Assembly: GCA_045639525.1 (NCBI GenBank)
Contig: JAZUDI010000077.1
Coordinates: 1-64,000 of the forward strand
Direction of reading: 5' to 3'
From: UBA1181 sp045639525
Lineage (GTDB): Bacteria; Bacteroidota; Bacteroidia; Bacteroidales; Paludibacteraceae
Length of the DNA: 64,000 nt
The notes below the pieces were generated by a model, which saw nothing but the letters and a program-made list of their open reading frames with translations, was not told the DNA's origin and did not search any database. Numbering within the stretch: position 1 is the stretch's first letter; each line of letters opens with the position of its first letter. The position numbers were made by a program, and so were the translations under genes. Positions 26,293-35,994 of the stretch are shown here, piece after piece.

Positions 26293-28824
26293 ATGGCTCT
26301 ATACAAATATTCACAGGGCGTTAGAGATGTGATTTCATACAGCAGAGAGGAGGCGCAAAGATTGGGGAATTCCTGCATCGGACCCGAACATCTGCTATTA
26401 GGCATATTGAGAGATGGGAATGGCACTGCCAACCAGTTGCTCGACAAGATGAATGTCGACTCCAAAGCGGTGAAGGAATATATCGAGGAGAGGCTTCGTC
26501 AAACAAACGAGATAGCCTTCGACACAGACCTCCCCCTACTCAAATCAACGGAAAAAATATTAAAATACGCCGATCTTGAGGCTCGCCTTTTGAGAAAAGA
26601 CGAGTTAGAGACCGAACATCTATTACTTGCGATTATGCGTGAAAATACCAGTCTTGCGGCCGATTCGCTCCGCAAGCAGAACGTCACATACGAACAGGTT
26701 TTCAAACTGGCCAATCCAGAAGAGCCTAAGTTCGGATACAGAGATTATAACAACGATGATGAGGATGGCGCCATTTTGGATGGAGAAAACCCGGATTATA
26801 ACAGCGGAAAACGCCCATCCAACACCACAACGCAGACGGCTGACGCCAGCGGCGACAACGACACCCCGGTTTTAAATAATTTCGGTGTGGATTTGACCAA
26901 AGCGGCCGCGGAGGGCAGATTGGACCCTGTGGTGGGAAGAGACACCGAAATGGAACGATTGGCACAAATCCTTTGCAGAAGAAAGAAGAACAATCCAATC
27001 CTGATCGGAGAACCAGGCGTCGGAAAGACCGCTATCGTGGAGGGGCTCGCCCTCCGTATCGTTAACAAACAAGTCTCCAGAATCCTATTAGACAAGCGAC
27101 TTGTGTCATTGGATTTAGGTTCAGTGGTGGCCGGAACGAAATACCGCGGACAATTCGAAGAGCGCATCAAGGCGATTCTGAATGAGTTAGCCCAAAATCC
27201 GAACATTATCTTGTTCATCGACGAGATCCACACCATGGTGGGCGCCGGTGGAACACAAGGCTCCTTGGACGCCGCCAATATGTTGAAGCCAGCCCTGGCT
27301 AGAGGCGAGATCCAATGCATCGGATCCACCACATTAGACGAATACCGTACAAAAATCGAGAAAGATGGCGCCTTGGAGCGTCGTTTCCAAAAGATCATCG
27401 TGGAGCCTACCTCAGCGGAAGACACGCTCCAGATTCTAAAGAATGTGAAGGATCGTTACGAGGAGCACCACAATGTGATCTACTCCGACGAAGCGTTGGA
27501 GGCTTGCGTAAGATTGACCGGCAGGTATATTTCCGACCGTTGTTTCCCAGACAAAGCCATCGACGCCTTGGACGAGGCGGGCGCCGCCACGCACCTCGCC
27601 AACATCAACGTTCCCAACTCCATCTCCGAAATTGAGGCGGAAATCGAACGGGTCAAAGAGCGTAAGATGCAGGCCGTCGCCTCTCAGGATTTCGAATTGG
27701 CATCAGATTTCAGGGACAAAGAGAAGAGCCTGATCGTCGAATTGGCCGAAGAGCGTAAAAAATGGCTGGAGGAGTGCAAGGAGAGCAGACAGACGGTTTC
27801 TGAAGAGGATGTGACGAAGGTAATATCCAAGATGTCAGGCGTTCCAGTTCAGCGAATGGCCCGTTCCGAAGGGGAACAACTCGTAAGAATGAACGGACTT
27901 TTGAAATCAATGGTGATCGGACAAGATGAAGCTGTCGACAAGACAGTCAAGGCGATCCAAAGAAATAGGATCGGACTCAAAGATCCCAACAGGCCAGTCG
28001 GCTCCTTTATCTTCCTTGGACCAACAGGTGTCGGCAAGACCTACTTGGCGAAAACGCTTGCGAAGGAGATGTTCGGAAGCGCAGACGCACTCATTCGCGT
28101 GGACATGAGCGAATACATGGACAAATATTCGGTCTCCCGCCTCAATGGAGCCCCTCCGGGATACGTTGGCTACGAAGAGGGCGGACAACTGACCGAACAA
28201 GTCAGGAGAAAACCCTACTCCATTGTTCTTTTCGATGAGATAGAGAAGGCGCATCCTGATGTCTTCAACCTATTGTTACAAGTTTTGGACGAAGGAAGAT
28301 TAACAGACAGCACGGGCAGACATGTCGATTTCCGCAACACCGTCATCATCATGACCTCCAATGCGGGAACACGTCAACTGAAAGAGTTTGGAAAGGGCAT
28401 CGGATTCTCCATGTCTAGCGATGTGGTGGAGAAAAAGATGGCCCAAGGCGTCATCATGAAGGCATTGAACAAGACCTTCTCGCCAGAGTTCCTCAACCGT
28501 GTGGACGATGTCATCTTCTTCGACCAATTGAGCAAAGGTTCCATATTTAAAATCATTGATTTGGAATTGGCCCACATCTACAAACGGATGAACGAATTGG
28601 AACATCCGCTCACCATTGAGGAGGAGGCGAAATCATTCATCGCCGAGCAGGGCTATGATCCGCAATATGGAGCCCGTCCGATGAAACGCGCGCTTCAGAA
28701 GCATGTGGAAGATCCTGTAGCGGAGACCATTCTAGGCAAAGCGCCGCAGAAGGGAGAGGCATTGGTCATCCGATTCGATAAAGAGAAGAAAGAGACCTAC
28801 TGCGATATTGTGGAACCAAAATAA
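26293..28824 (+). CDS. clpC: ClpC-type AAA+ unfoldase (Clp/Hsp100)
   Basis: ClpC unfolds proteins and feeds them to ClpP. The 843-residue protein has two N-terminal Clp repeats (about residues 1-140), an acidic linker (145-185), and a first AAA+ domain with Walker A GEPGVGKT (239-246). A middle region with a UVR-type motif (FELASDFRDKEKSL, near 467) follows. The second AAA+ domain has Walker A GPTGVGKT (576-583), and a C-terminal D2-small domain ends the protein. The UVR motif and short middle region mark ClpC rather than the disaggregase ClpB, and GIGF near residue 705 is a candidate ClpP-binding loop. A secreted patatin gene follows after 13 bases. Confidence 0.93.
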   Translation: MALYKYSQGVRDVISYSREEAQRLGNSCIGPEHLLLGILRDGNGTANQLLDKMNVDSKAVKEYIEERLRQTNEIAFDTDLPLLKSTEKILKYADLEARLLRKDELETEHLLLAIMRENTSLAADSLRKQNVTYEQVFKLANPEEPKFGYRDYNNDDEDGAILDGENPDYNSGKRPSNTTTQTADASGDNDTPVLNNFGVDLTKAAAEGRLDPVVGRDTEMERLAQILCRRKKNNPILIGEPGVGKTAIVEGLALRIVNKQVSRILLDKRLVSLDLGSVVAGTKYRGQFEERIKAILNELAQNPNIILFIDEIHTMVGAGGTQGSLDAANMLKPALARGEIQCIGSTTLDEYRTKIEKDGALERRFQKIIVEPTSAEDTLQILKNVKDRYEEHHNVIYSDEALEACVRLTGRYISDRCFPDKAIDALDEAGAATHLANINVPNSISEIEAEIERVKERKMQAVASQDFELASDFRDKEKSLIVELAEERKKWLEECKESRQTVSEEDVTKVISKMSGVPVQRMARSEGEQLVRMNGLLKSMVIGQDEAVDKTVKAIQRNRIGLKDPNRPVGSFIFLGPTGVGKTYLAKTLAKEMFGSADALIRVDMSEYMDKYSVSRLNGAPPGYVGYEEGGQLTEQVRRKPYSIVLFDEIEKAHPDVFNLLLQVLDEGRLTDSTGRHVDFRNTVIIMTSNAGTRQLKEFGKGIGFSMSSDVVEKKMAQGVIMKALNKTFSPEFLNRVDDVIFFDQLSKGSIFKIIDLELAHIYKRMNELEHPLTIEEEAKSFIAEQGYDPQYGARPMKRALQKHVEDPVAETILGKAPQKGEALVIRFDKEKKETYCDIVEPK

Positions 28825-28837
28825 AAAGTGAGAATAT

Positions 28838-31183
28838 ATGCACCTCCGCCAAACCTATAGATGCCTACTCTTCTTGCTGATGACGTTTTTCGCCATCAGC
28901 ACGGCGCAAGCGCAAAGCGTAGGATTGGTGTTGAGCGGAGGTGGTGCGAAGGGTTGCGCCCACATTGGTGTCATCCGAGCCCTTGAGGAGGAAGGAATTC
29001 CGATCGACTACGTGGCAGGAACCTCAATGGGCGCTATCGTCAGTTCACTCTACGCCATGGGCTACACGCCCAATCAGATGACTGAACTGATCACATCCGA
29101 CCAGTTTGTACGCTGGAAAAACGGTGATATCGATGAGCACAACCTCTTTTTCTTTAAAAGAGACGATCCATCACCTGAATTTGTCACCTTTAAAGTGAAC
29201 CTACGCGATTCCTCCACCAACAAAGCCAACCTACTGATTCCCAACAGTGTAATGGCTTCCGACCAGATCAACATCGCGATGATGGACCTCTTTTCGAAAG
29301 CCAACGCGGCCTGCAAAGGCAACTTCGACAGTTTGTTCGTGCCATTCAGGTGTGTAGCATCCGATATCACACACAAGTGCGCATATATCCACCGAAAAGG
29401 TGATTTGGGTGATGCCGTACGCACCTCCATGTCCTTCCCTTTCGTATTTAAACCCATAGAGGTGGACCACCGCTTGATGATGGACGGAGGCATCTACAAC
29501 AACTTCCCCGTTGATGTGATGGAGAAGGACTTCAACCCCGATTACATCATCGGAAGTACGGTCAGCGACAATCCAACCTTAACCTCCGACAGCAAAAACA
29601 ACCCTATCCCACTACTGGAACGTCTCATCATGGATGAGACCAATTACGAGATTCCTAGCGACAAGGGAATTGTCATCGATTTCCATTTCACTGACATTGG
29701 ACTGCTCGATTTCCATAAGGTAAGGGAGTTGGAGCAGATGGGCTACGACTCCACAAAAGCCATGATCGCCAAGATCAAGGAGCGAGTGAAACGGAAAGTG
29801 GACACCGCACAACTACAAGCTCGTCGCACCGAATATTTAGAGAAAGAGAAGGATTTGGTATTCCAGTCGGTCACCATTAGCGGGGTCAACGCCTCTCAAC
29901 GTAAATACTTGATGAACAGTCTGTTTTCAGGCAAAAAGAACACCACATTGGATATGAAAGGGTTCCAAAGGGCCTACTTCAAACTGCTATCCGACGAGAA
30001 GATCTCCGAAATCGTTCCCCACGCCTATTACAACGACTCGTTGCAAGGCTACGACCTCCATTTGGACGTTGAGATGAACAGCGATTTCTGCATGAGCTTC
30101 GGTGGAAACTTCTCCTCCACGGCTGCCAATGTCCTCTTTTTGGGTATCCAAAAACGAGGTGTCGCGAAGTTGGGTTACAACGTCACCTTAGACGGACAAA
30201 TCGGCACACTCTACCGCAACGTCCACATGCAGACGCGTATCGACAAACCAGGCAAGCTTCCATTGAGCGTCAAACTGATCGCGGACTATTGTTACCTCAA
30301 CACCCTGAACGAGCAGGAGCCCTTCTATGAATTGGACATCAAGAACAACGTGTCAACACAAGCCTACTCCTCGGAAGCATTCGGAAAGATCAAAATCATG
30401 ACACCCCTCTTCCTGAAAGGAAAGTTGGATATAGGCATGTGTTATGGCCACAAAAACGACCATTACCACCGCTTCCCAGGAGAGACCAACACTTGGAACC
30501 AGACCAAATACAATCTAGGTATCGCCTCTATCCAGTACAAGCACAATTCACTTTCGCACAAGCAATATGCGGTGGACGGATCCCGATTCAGCCTCACAGG
30601 ACAATATGTTTTTGGTAGATATTGGTCCAACAAGTATGAAATGAACGAAGAGAATATTTTGGTAAGGGTGAAGTCGCCACATCAAAAGATAAATTGGTTG
30701 CAGTTCTCCGCCAATATGGACTACTACTTCAACATCGCGAAGCACTTCTCCTTGGGCACATATATAGATGGCGTCTACTCCACCGTACCTTTGATGGACA
30801 ACTACATGGAGAGTCTCTTGATCTCCCCTAGTTATACCCCTTCGGTACACAACCATCTATTATTCAACTCGGCTTTTTGCGCCCACACCTACTTGGCCGC
30901 CGGAATCGCGCCGATCTATAAGTTCAACAAAATCCTACAGTTGCGCTTCGAGAACTATGCTTTCGTATCCTACAAACCAATCATGAATACGGGCAGTTAC
31001 CATTCGGAGTATAGAAAGAAGAAATTCTCGGACATCTATTTTTTTAACGAACTATCTTTTGTGGCTAATCTGAAATTCATCACAGCGGCGGTATATGTGA
31101 ACCGATATACCTATCCAGGCAAATTCAACATGGGACTTAACATCGGTTACCTTCTTTTCCACGACCGTATGATCGAGAAATAA
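28838..31183 (+). CDS. Patatin-like phospholipase with C-terminal outer-membrane beta-barrel
   Basis: The 781-residue protein has a signal peptide (residues 1-25, ending AQAQ) and a patatin domain (about 28-320) with the oxyanion loop SGGGAKG, the nucleophile elbow GTSMG and the Asp in DGGIYNNFPVDV. A POTRA-like section (about 345-420) and a long beta-strand-rich C-terminus (about 425-781) follow, the architecture of PlpD/FplA-type (type Vd) patatins. The enzyme domain would act in the periplasm or at the cell surface on phospholipids. It starts 13 bases after clpC and is probably on the same transcript, an unexpected pairing. No usual terminator was found after it. Confidence 0.85.
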   Translation: MHLRQTYRCLLFLLMTFFAISTAQAQSVGLVLSGGGAKGCAHIGVIRALEEEGIPIDYVAGTSMGAIVSSLYAMGYTPNQMTELITSDQFVRWKNGDIDEHNLFFFKRDDPSPEFVTFKVNLRDSSTNKANLLIPNSVMASDQINIAMMDLFSKANAACKGNFDSLFVPFRCVASDITHKCAYIHRKGDLGDAVRTSMSFPFVFKPIEVDHRLMMDGGIYNNFPVDVMEKDFNPDYIIGSTVSDNPTLTSDSKNNPIPLLERLIMDETNYEIPSDKGIVIDFHFTDIGLLDFHKVRELEQMGYDSTKAMIAKIKERVKRKVDTAQLQARRTEYLEKEKDLVFQSVTISGVNASQRKYLMNSLFSGKKNTTLDMKGFQRAYFKLLSDEKISEIVPHAYYNDSLQGYDLHLDVEMNSDFCMSFGGNFSSTAANVLFLGIQKRGVAKLGYNVTLDGQIGTLYRNVHMQTRIDKPGKLPLSVKLIADYCYLNTLNEQEPFYELDIKNNVSTQAYSSEAFGKIKIMTPLFLKGKLDIGMCYGHKNDHYHRFPGETNTWNQTKYNLGIASIQYKHNSLSHKQYAVDGSRFSLTGQYVFGRYWSNKYEMNEENILVRVKSPHQKINWLQFSANMDYYFNIAKHFSLGTYIDGVYSTVPLMDNYMESLLISPSYTPSVHNHLLFNSAFCAHTYLAAGIAPIYKFNKILQLRFENYAFVSYKPIMNTGSYHSEYRKKKFSDIYFFNELSFVANLKFITAAVYVNRYTYPGKFNMGLNIGYLLFHDRMIEK

Positions 31184-31258
31184 TCGGGACACACAAACCC
31201 AGAAAAGAGACGCGACCATTTTTTTTCTCTCGATAGAATGTATTTTTACTGAATAAAT

Positions 31259-31290
31259 TTTGTAGGAATGTGTAACTATATCTATTTTTG
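31259..31290 (+). promoter_or_regulatory. Consensus promoter of the lipoprotein gene at 31314
   Basis: TTTG (31259-31262), 20 bases, then TATTTTTG (31283-31290) match the consensus at every fixed position. Confidence 0.75.
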
Positions 31291-31313
31291 AGTATAAATT
31301 AATTTATAGAAAA

Positions 31314-32186
31314 ATGAAAAAGAGTTTAATTTTTGCGGCGAACCTATTATTGGCCTCTTCCCTATTGGTCTCTTGCGAGAAGACAGAGGGCGAAGGCGGC
31401 AAAGGAAGCATCGTCGGCAAAGTGTACACTGTCATTGATGACGGCGACATATTTGGGGTACCAGAGATTTACCAAGAGGGTTCGGATGAGGCGAAGAGCG
31501 TTCAAGATATCCTCAACAAGAACAACAAGATTCTCTCCAAAATTTACAGTGGCAAGGCAAGCGAAAGCGATATGGAAAGCTACAATGCCGACAGAGATGA
31601 CTATTCATGGCAGATGAATCAACTCTTCTACTTCGGTATGGACACGGTAGTCGGAATCAACGAAGATGTTTATATCATCTATGGCGACCACGAATATGGC
31701 TGCGACGACAAGGTGAAGACTTCGTACAATGGAACTTACAGTTTCAAATACCTGAACGACGGTAATTACAAAGTGTATGCTTGCAGCGACAATGCCAACA
31801 GCAAGGAGGCTATTGTCTTTGACGTGAAGGTGGATGGCGGCCAAACTTATGGCGGGGACTTCTTCATCAAAGATGGTAAGAACGCAGGCATGTGCGGTGT
31901 CGTAGGAAGAATGGAGGTTTTTCCAGCAAAGGGAACTGAATATATGCCAGGTGTTGACCGCAGGGTATTTATCCGCGAAGTCAACCAAATCTCTTCGGAC
32001 GATTGCCGTGTGGATGATGCGGGCTTCTACTATTACGGCAGATTGAAGCCAGAGACCGAATATGTGGTGTATACCGTTACCGAACCTGTGAAAAACGAAG
32101 GAGAGGTGCCAGCTATCGGCCACTTCAAGACAGGAAAGTCGGGCTCTATCGTTCCTGGACCAACCCTACAGGCAGATGTGTTCTAA
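31314..32186 (+). CDS. Hypothetical lipoprotein
   Basis: The 290-residue protein has a lipoprotein signal (MKKSLIFAANLLLASSLLVSC, followed by Glu-Lys), so it is membrane-anchored. After GSIVGKVYTVIDDGDIFGVPE comes a helical section with many charged residues. Two beta-rich sections follow: DDKVKTSYNGTYSFKYLNDG, which resembles a carboxypeptidase-regulatory or SdrD B-like fold, and GFYYYGRLKPETEYVVY, which resembles a fibronectin-like strand pair. No active-site motif is visible and I do not recognise the family. It is monocistronic, with its own promoter and terminator. Confidence 0.7.
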   Translation: MKKSLIFAANLLLASSLLVSCEKTEGEGGKGSIVGKVYTVIDDGDIFGVPEIYQEGSDEAKSVQDILNKNNKILSKIYSGKASESDMESYNADRDDYSWQMNQLFYFGMDTVVGINEDVYIIYGDHEYGCDDKVKTSYNGTYSFKYLNDGNYKVYACSDNANSKEAIVFDVKVDGGQTYGGDFFIKDGKNAGMCGVVGRMEVFPAKGTEYMPGVDRRVFIREVNQISSDDCRVDDAGFYYYGRLKPETEYVVYTVTEPVKNEGEVPAIGHFKTGKSGSIVPGPTLQADVF

Positions 32187-32212
32187 TCCACTAGTATAGA
32201 TACGATTATATG

Positions 32213-32244
32213 CAAAAAGGCATCCTACATGGGATGCCTTTTTC
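32213..32244 (+). terminator. Intrinsic terminator
   Basis: AAAAAGGCATCC (32214-32225) pairs with GGGATGCCTTTTT (32231-32243), ending in a T-run. It closes the lipoprotein transcript. Confidence 0.85.
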
Positions 32245-32364
32245 ATTGTACAACACTATAAAAAACTTACCTATCTAAAATGCGAAACGCATCCCTAATG
32301 AGTTTAGACGAGGATGCGTAAGCAATTTAATAACCTTAAATAAAGAGTTTTTCTCTTCCCTTAA

Positions 32365-32424
32365 TTAGAGCTTTGAAGCACACTTCTTGATCAAAGCGAT
32401 AAGGATCATATTCAAACAGACCAT
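32365..32424 (-). CDS. Candidate 19-residue small protein with its own promoter
   Basis: The minus-strand frame reads MVCLNMILIALIKKCASKL and stop. It has a hydrophobic N-terminal two-thirds and a basic, Cys-containing end. It is the first ATG frame behind a near-consensus promoter (32473-32504). Downstream on the same strand, AAGAG/CTCTT (32343-32357) and ACGCATCC/GGATGCGT (32287-32319) can form hairpins that may end the transcript. It occupies the only substantial part of the 444-base gap between 32187 and 32630. It could be a membrane-active small peptide, a leader peptide, or chance within a small RNA. I do not recognise it. Confidence 0.4.
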   Translation of the reverse strand: MVCLNMILIALIKKCASKL

Positions 32425-32472
32425 GTTGTTTTTATTTTTTATGTTTAACTATTTGCTTTAATTTTTACGCTG

Positions 32473-32504
32473 CAAAAGTATGTTATAAAACATAATTACG
32501 CAAT
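32473..32504 (-). promoter_or_regulatory. Minus-strand promoter inside the 32187-32630 gap
   Basis: Read on the minus strand, ATTG (32504-32501), 20 bases, then TACTTTTG (32480-32473). The -7 box is perfect and the spacing is ideal. The predicted start is near 32466, about 42 bases before the small frame at 32424. No annotated gene is otherwise served by it. Confidence 0.6.
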
Positions 32505-32630
32505 AGTTAAATTAATATTTAACAGATTTTAACATGACAAAAGAGAGAAAAAGGCAAAGTTGACGCACTTATAGCCTCGAATAAAGTGATTTGAGCTTGA
32601 AAATGGCTAATTTTGCATAAAAGATGCATT

Positions 32631-33287
32631 ATGAAACTTATTGTAACATCAGACATACACGGCCATTTACCACATATCAGCAGTTGCGATATCTTCATTC
32701 ACGGAGGAGACCTATTCCCCAAAGAGATGGACCGCGACGCGGAGGCGCAAGAGCGATGGTATCACGAGGTGTTCGAGCCTTGGATGGAACAGCTTCCTTG
32801 CCGCTATATGGTTATGGTCCCCGGCAACCACGACTACTTCTTCGAGAAGCTCTATCAGGAGAGACATCTACAAAACCTAGCCAACCAAAAACTGAAAATC
32901 CTCTGCAATAACGCAATGAAATTGGAGGGACTGACCATTTATGGCACCCCTAACACCCTACCGCCCAAACACAACTTTGCCTTCTGTCAGGAATCGGATG
33001 CCCTGAAAGAGACCTTCGAACGGATACCGGAGCGTCTGGACATTCTAATCGCTCACGCCGCTCCTCACGAGGTGGGAAGATTGGCAGGCGTGGAAGATGG
33101 TCTGGACGTCGGCTCACCAGAACTGACAGCAGCGTTGAAATCCCGTAAGATCCGCTATGTTTTCTGCGGCCATATCCACAACGGTAACCACAAAAGGGTA
33201 AAATGGAATGGCATGACACTCTACAATGTCGCCCGTTGCAACAATTTGAAAGAGGTTTGCTACCCACTTTTGTCAATAGAAATATAG
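32631..33287 (+). CDS. Calcineurin-like metallophosphoesterase
   Basis: The start at 32631 (MKLIVTSDIHGHLP) sits on the first strand of the fold. The 218-residue protein has the full metal-binding set: DIH (residues 8-10), GGD (26-28), GNHD (near 63-66), a lone His in LIAHAAPHE and GHIHNG near the C-terminus. This is the UDG/YfcE-like cytosolic class, and the substrate cannot be predicted. A -7 box (TAATTTTG, 32608-32615) precedes it. It ends 80 bases before trkA, which has its own -7 box (TATTTTTG, 33339-33346). Confidence 0.85.
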   Translation: MKLIVTSDIHGHLPHISSCDIFIHGGDLFPKEMDRDAEAQERWYHEVFEPWMEQLPCRYMVMVPGNHDYFFEKLYQERHLQNLANQKLKILCNNAMKLEGLTIYGTPNTLPPKHNFAFCQESDALKETFERIPERLDILIAHAAPHEVGRLAGVEDGLDVGSPELTAALKSRKIRYVFCGHIHNGNHKRVKWNGMTLYNVARCNNLKEVCYPLLSIEI

Positions 33288-33367
33288 GCTTCTGCCCGAT
33301 TGTGGAAAATTGTCGCACCCTTATATCGTTTTTTTAGTTATTTTTGCCTTCGAGTAAATATAAGTGT

Positions 33368-34699
33368 ATGAAAATTATTATTGCAGGAGCAGGAGAAGTC
33401 GGCACCCACTTGGCGAAAATGTTGTCAAGGGAGAACCACGATATTATCCTATTGGATGATGACCGTGAGAAACTGCAAAAGTTGGAAACCAACTATGACC
33501 TTTTGACTGTTGAAGGTCGCACAACCTCCATAAAAGATTTGGAAGAGGCGAATGTCCCTTCCGCGGACCTTTTTATCGGCGTCACACCGCACGAGAGTTT
33601 GAATATCACCTCTTGCATTCTCGCCCATAGCATGGGTGCTAAGAAAACGGTGGCCCGAATCAACAACTACGAGTATTTAAAGCCAGAAAACCAAGCGCGA
33701 TTCCGTTCGCTTGGCATAGACTCCCTGATCTACCCGGAAGTATTGGCGGCCAAAGAGATCGTCAACTCGCTGCGTATGAATTGGGTGAGACAATGGATGG
33801 AGTTCAACGAAGGTGAATTGACCTTGATCGGTATGAAGGTGAGGAGCAACGCCCCTATCATCAACCAACAGTTGAAAAACCTGACACATAGTGAGTCTTA
33901 TCGTATCGTAGCCATCCGAAGGGATTTGGAGACCATCATCCCGAAAGGAGACGACGAAATTCACGCCAACGATATCGTTTACTTCATCACCACCCGTGAT
34001 TCCGTATCCGACGTACGCGAACAGGCGGGTAAAGAGGTGATCCAAGTGAAAGACCTGATGATCATGGGTGGCGGAAACATTACGGAGCGTACTGTTCTCT
34101 CCCTACCCGACGATATTCATGTGAAGGTATTGGAGAAGGTTCGCACCAAGACATCCGAGCTCTCCAACAAGATGGACAACGCCTTGGTGCTTCAAGTGGA
34201 CGCAACCGATTTGGACATGCTTCGTGAAGAGGGAATCGAAAATGCGGACGCCTTTGTGGCCCTAACGGACAACTCCGAGGCCAACATTTTGGCATGTATC
34301 TCCGCAAAACGTTTCGGCCTACGCAAGACGATCTCCGAGGTGGAGAACATCGACTATATTCCATTGGCGGAGAATTTGGATATCGGTACAGTTATCAACA
34401 AGAAACTGATCGCGGCAAGCTACATCTACCAATACACATTGGATGCGGATGTACGCAACGTGAAGGGTCTTACGCATGTGGACGCCCAAGTGGTGGAATT
34501 AACACCCAAAGAGAACGCCTACATCACCAAATCGGAGATTAAAAACTTAAAGATTCCGCGCGACATCTTCATCGGAGGTGTCATCCGCAACGGAAAGGGA
34601 TTCATCGCCAACGGTAACACGCAGATATGCGAAGGCGACGACGTAATCGTATTCTGTCTATCTTCCAGTTTCCACAAATTGGACAAACTATTCAATTGA
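33368..34699 (+). CDS. trkA: Trk potassium uptake regulatory subunit TrkA
   Basis: TrkA is the peripheral, nucleotide-binding gate of TrkH/TrkG potassium channels. The start at 33368 gives MKIIIAGAGEVGTHLAKML, with the Rossmann GxGxxG loop at residues 7-12. The 443-residue protein holds two RCK-N/RCK-C pairs. The second N-domain begins near LMIMGGGNITERTV, and the C-domains include KVRSNAPIINQQL and SEIKNLKIPRDIFIGGVIRNG. A TrkH membrane subunit is not in the window. The M23 lipoprotein gene follows after five bases and is probably co-transcribed. Confidence 0.93.
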   Translation: MKIIIAGAGEVGTHLAKMLSRENHDIILLDDDREKLQKLETNYDLLTVEGRTTSIKDLEEANVPSADLFIGVTPHESLNITSCILAHSMGAKKTVARINNYEYLKPENQARFRSLGIDSLIYPEVLAAKEIVNSLRMNWVRQWMEFNEGELTLIGMKVRSNAPIINQQLKNLTHSESYRIVAIRRDLETIIPKGDDEIHANDIVYFITTRDSVSDVREQAGKEVIQVKDLMIMGGGNITERTVLSLPDDIHVKVLEKVRTKTSELSNKMDNALVLQVDATDLDMLREEGIENADAFVALTDNSEANILACISAKRFGLRKTISEVENIDYIPLAENLDIGTVINKKLIAASYIYQYTLDADVRNVKGLTHVDAQVVELTPKENAYITKSEIKNLKIPRDIFIGGVIRNGKGFIANGNTQICEGDDVIVFCLSSSFHKLDKLFN

Positions 34700-34704
34700 T
34701 TACG

Positions 34705-35952
34705 ATGCGGATAAAGAGCGCCATAGCCACCCTCGCCTTGATGGGATCATTGTTCGTCTCCTGCGACAAGGGAAGCGACGCACGTCCCACTCCGACGCCC
34801 CCAGACACCACTGCGGCATGTGTCACGACTCACGAACCGGAGGTGCGCTACGACTCGATATGGGGCGCTCCGTTCGACACCACCACACAAGTCCATATAG
34901 AGGATTTCATCCCAAAGAACAAGACGCTCAGCAATGTGCTGATCCAATACGGTCTGAATCAAGCGACCATCAATCAACTGGACCATACCTCCGCCCCCGT
35001 TTTCGACGTCAGGAAGATTCGTCCCGGCAATCGATACCACATCATCCAAAGCAAGGATAGCCTGCCCGTCATCGCCCATTTCATCTACGAGATCAACGCC
35101 TCAGAATATGTGGTGTACGACTTACGGGGAGGCGAGATAACGGCAAAGAGGTGCGAGCGTCCTTTACAACGCAAAAGTCGATTGGTGAAGGGAGAGATCG
35201 AAACCTCACTTTGGAATGCAGTGGTCGGTCAAGGCATTCCTTTCGCGTTGGCATTGGAACTCTCGAACATTTACGCCTGGAACATCGATTTCTTCGGACT
35301 ACAAAAGGGGGATCACTTCACAGTCAAGTACGACGAGATATGGTGCGACTCCACCTTTATCAGGATCGACACGATCTACGGAGCCAAATTCAACCATTGC
35401 GGCGTCGATTTCCACGCCATTCCTTTCGTGCAGAACAACCGTTGCGACTACTTCGACTACGATGGCAACAGTCTTCGCAAGGCTTTTCTAAAGGCTCCGC
35501 TCAGTTACTCACGCATCAGTTCGCACTTTTCCCACAGTAGGTTCCACCCTGTACTGAAATATTACAGGCCACACCATGGCGTCGACTACGCCGCACCGAG
35601 CGGCACACCTGTCTCTACGATCGGAGACGGTAAGGTCATCTACAAAGGCTATTCCGGTGGCGGTGGAAACACCGTGAAAATACAACACAATAGCACCTAC
35701 ACCACCGTATATATGCACTTGTCAAAATTTGGCAAGATCAATGTCGGCAGTTTTGTGAAGCAAGGCGAAGTGATCGGACTGGTGGGAAGCACAGGCACCT
35801 CGACTGGCCCACATCTAGATTTCCGCGTATATGAAAACGGGAAGCCAATCGACCCGCTCAAGCTGAAATCGCCCCCCGTCGAACCGGTCGAAGCCGCCCT
35901 GAAAGAGCGTTTCAATGCGTGCAGAGACTCTATATTAAAGTTTCTCAAATAA
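34705..35952 (+). CDS. M23-family peptidase lipoprotein (LytM/DipM-like)
   Basis: The start at 34705 gives a lipoprotein signal (MRIKSAIATLALMGSLFVSC, then Asp). The earlier in-frame ATG at 34627 lies inside trkA and would bury the signal. The 415-residue protein has a LysM-like/OapA-like middle (LSNVLIQYGLNQATINQL, then KIRPGNRYHI) and a C-terminal M23 domain with HHGVDY (near 290-295), YMHLS and GPHLDFRVY. The usual HxH is HLD here, so the distal zinc ligand is Asp. It should cut, or regulate cutting of, peptidoglycan cross-bridges. A weak hairpin (35961-35983) follows. Confidence 0.88.
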   Translation: MRIKSAIATLALMGSLFVSCDKGSDARPTPTPPDTTAACVTTHEPEVRYDSIWGAPFDTTTQVHIEDFIPKNKTLSNVLIQYGLNQATINQLDHTSAPVFDVRKIRPGNRYHIIQSKDSLPVIAHFIYEINASEYVVYDLRGGEITAKRCERPLQRKSRLVKGEIETSLWNAVVGQGIPFALALELSNIYAWNIDFFGLQKGDHFTVKYDEIWCDSTFIRIDTIYGAKFNHCGVDFHAIPFVQNNRCDYFDYDGNSLRKAFLKAPLSYSRISSHFSHSRFHPVLKYYRPHHGVDYAAPSGTPVSTIGDGKVIYKGYSGGGGNTVKIQHNSTYTTVYMHLSKFGKINVGSFVKQGEVIGLVGSTGTSTGPHLDFRVYENGKPIDPLKLKSPPVEPVEAALKERFNACRDSILKFLK

Positions 35953-35994
35953 CAAGTCTCATAATCTCTTCATACAAGATTATATTTATCAAAT

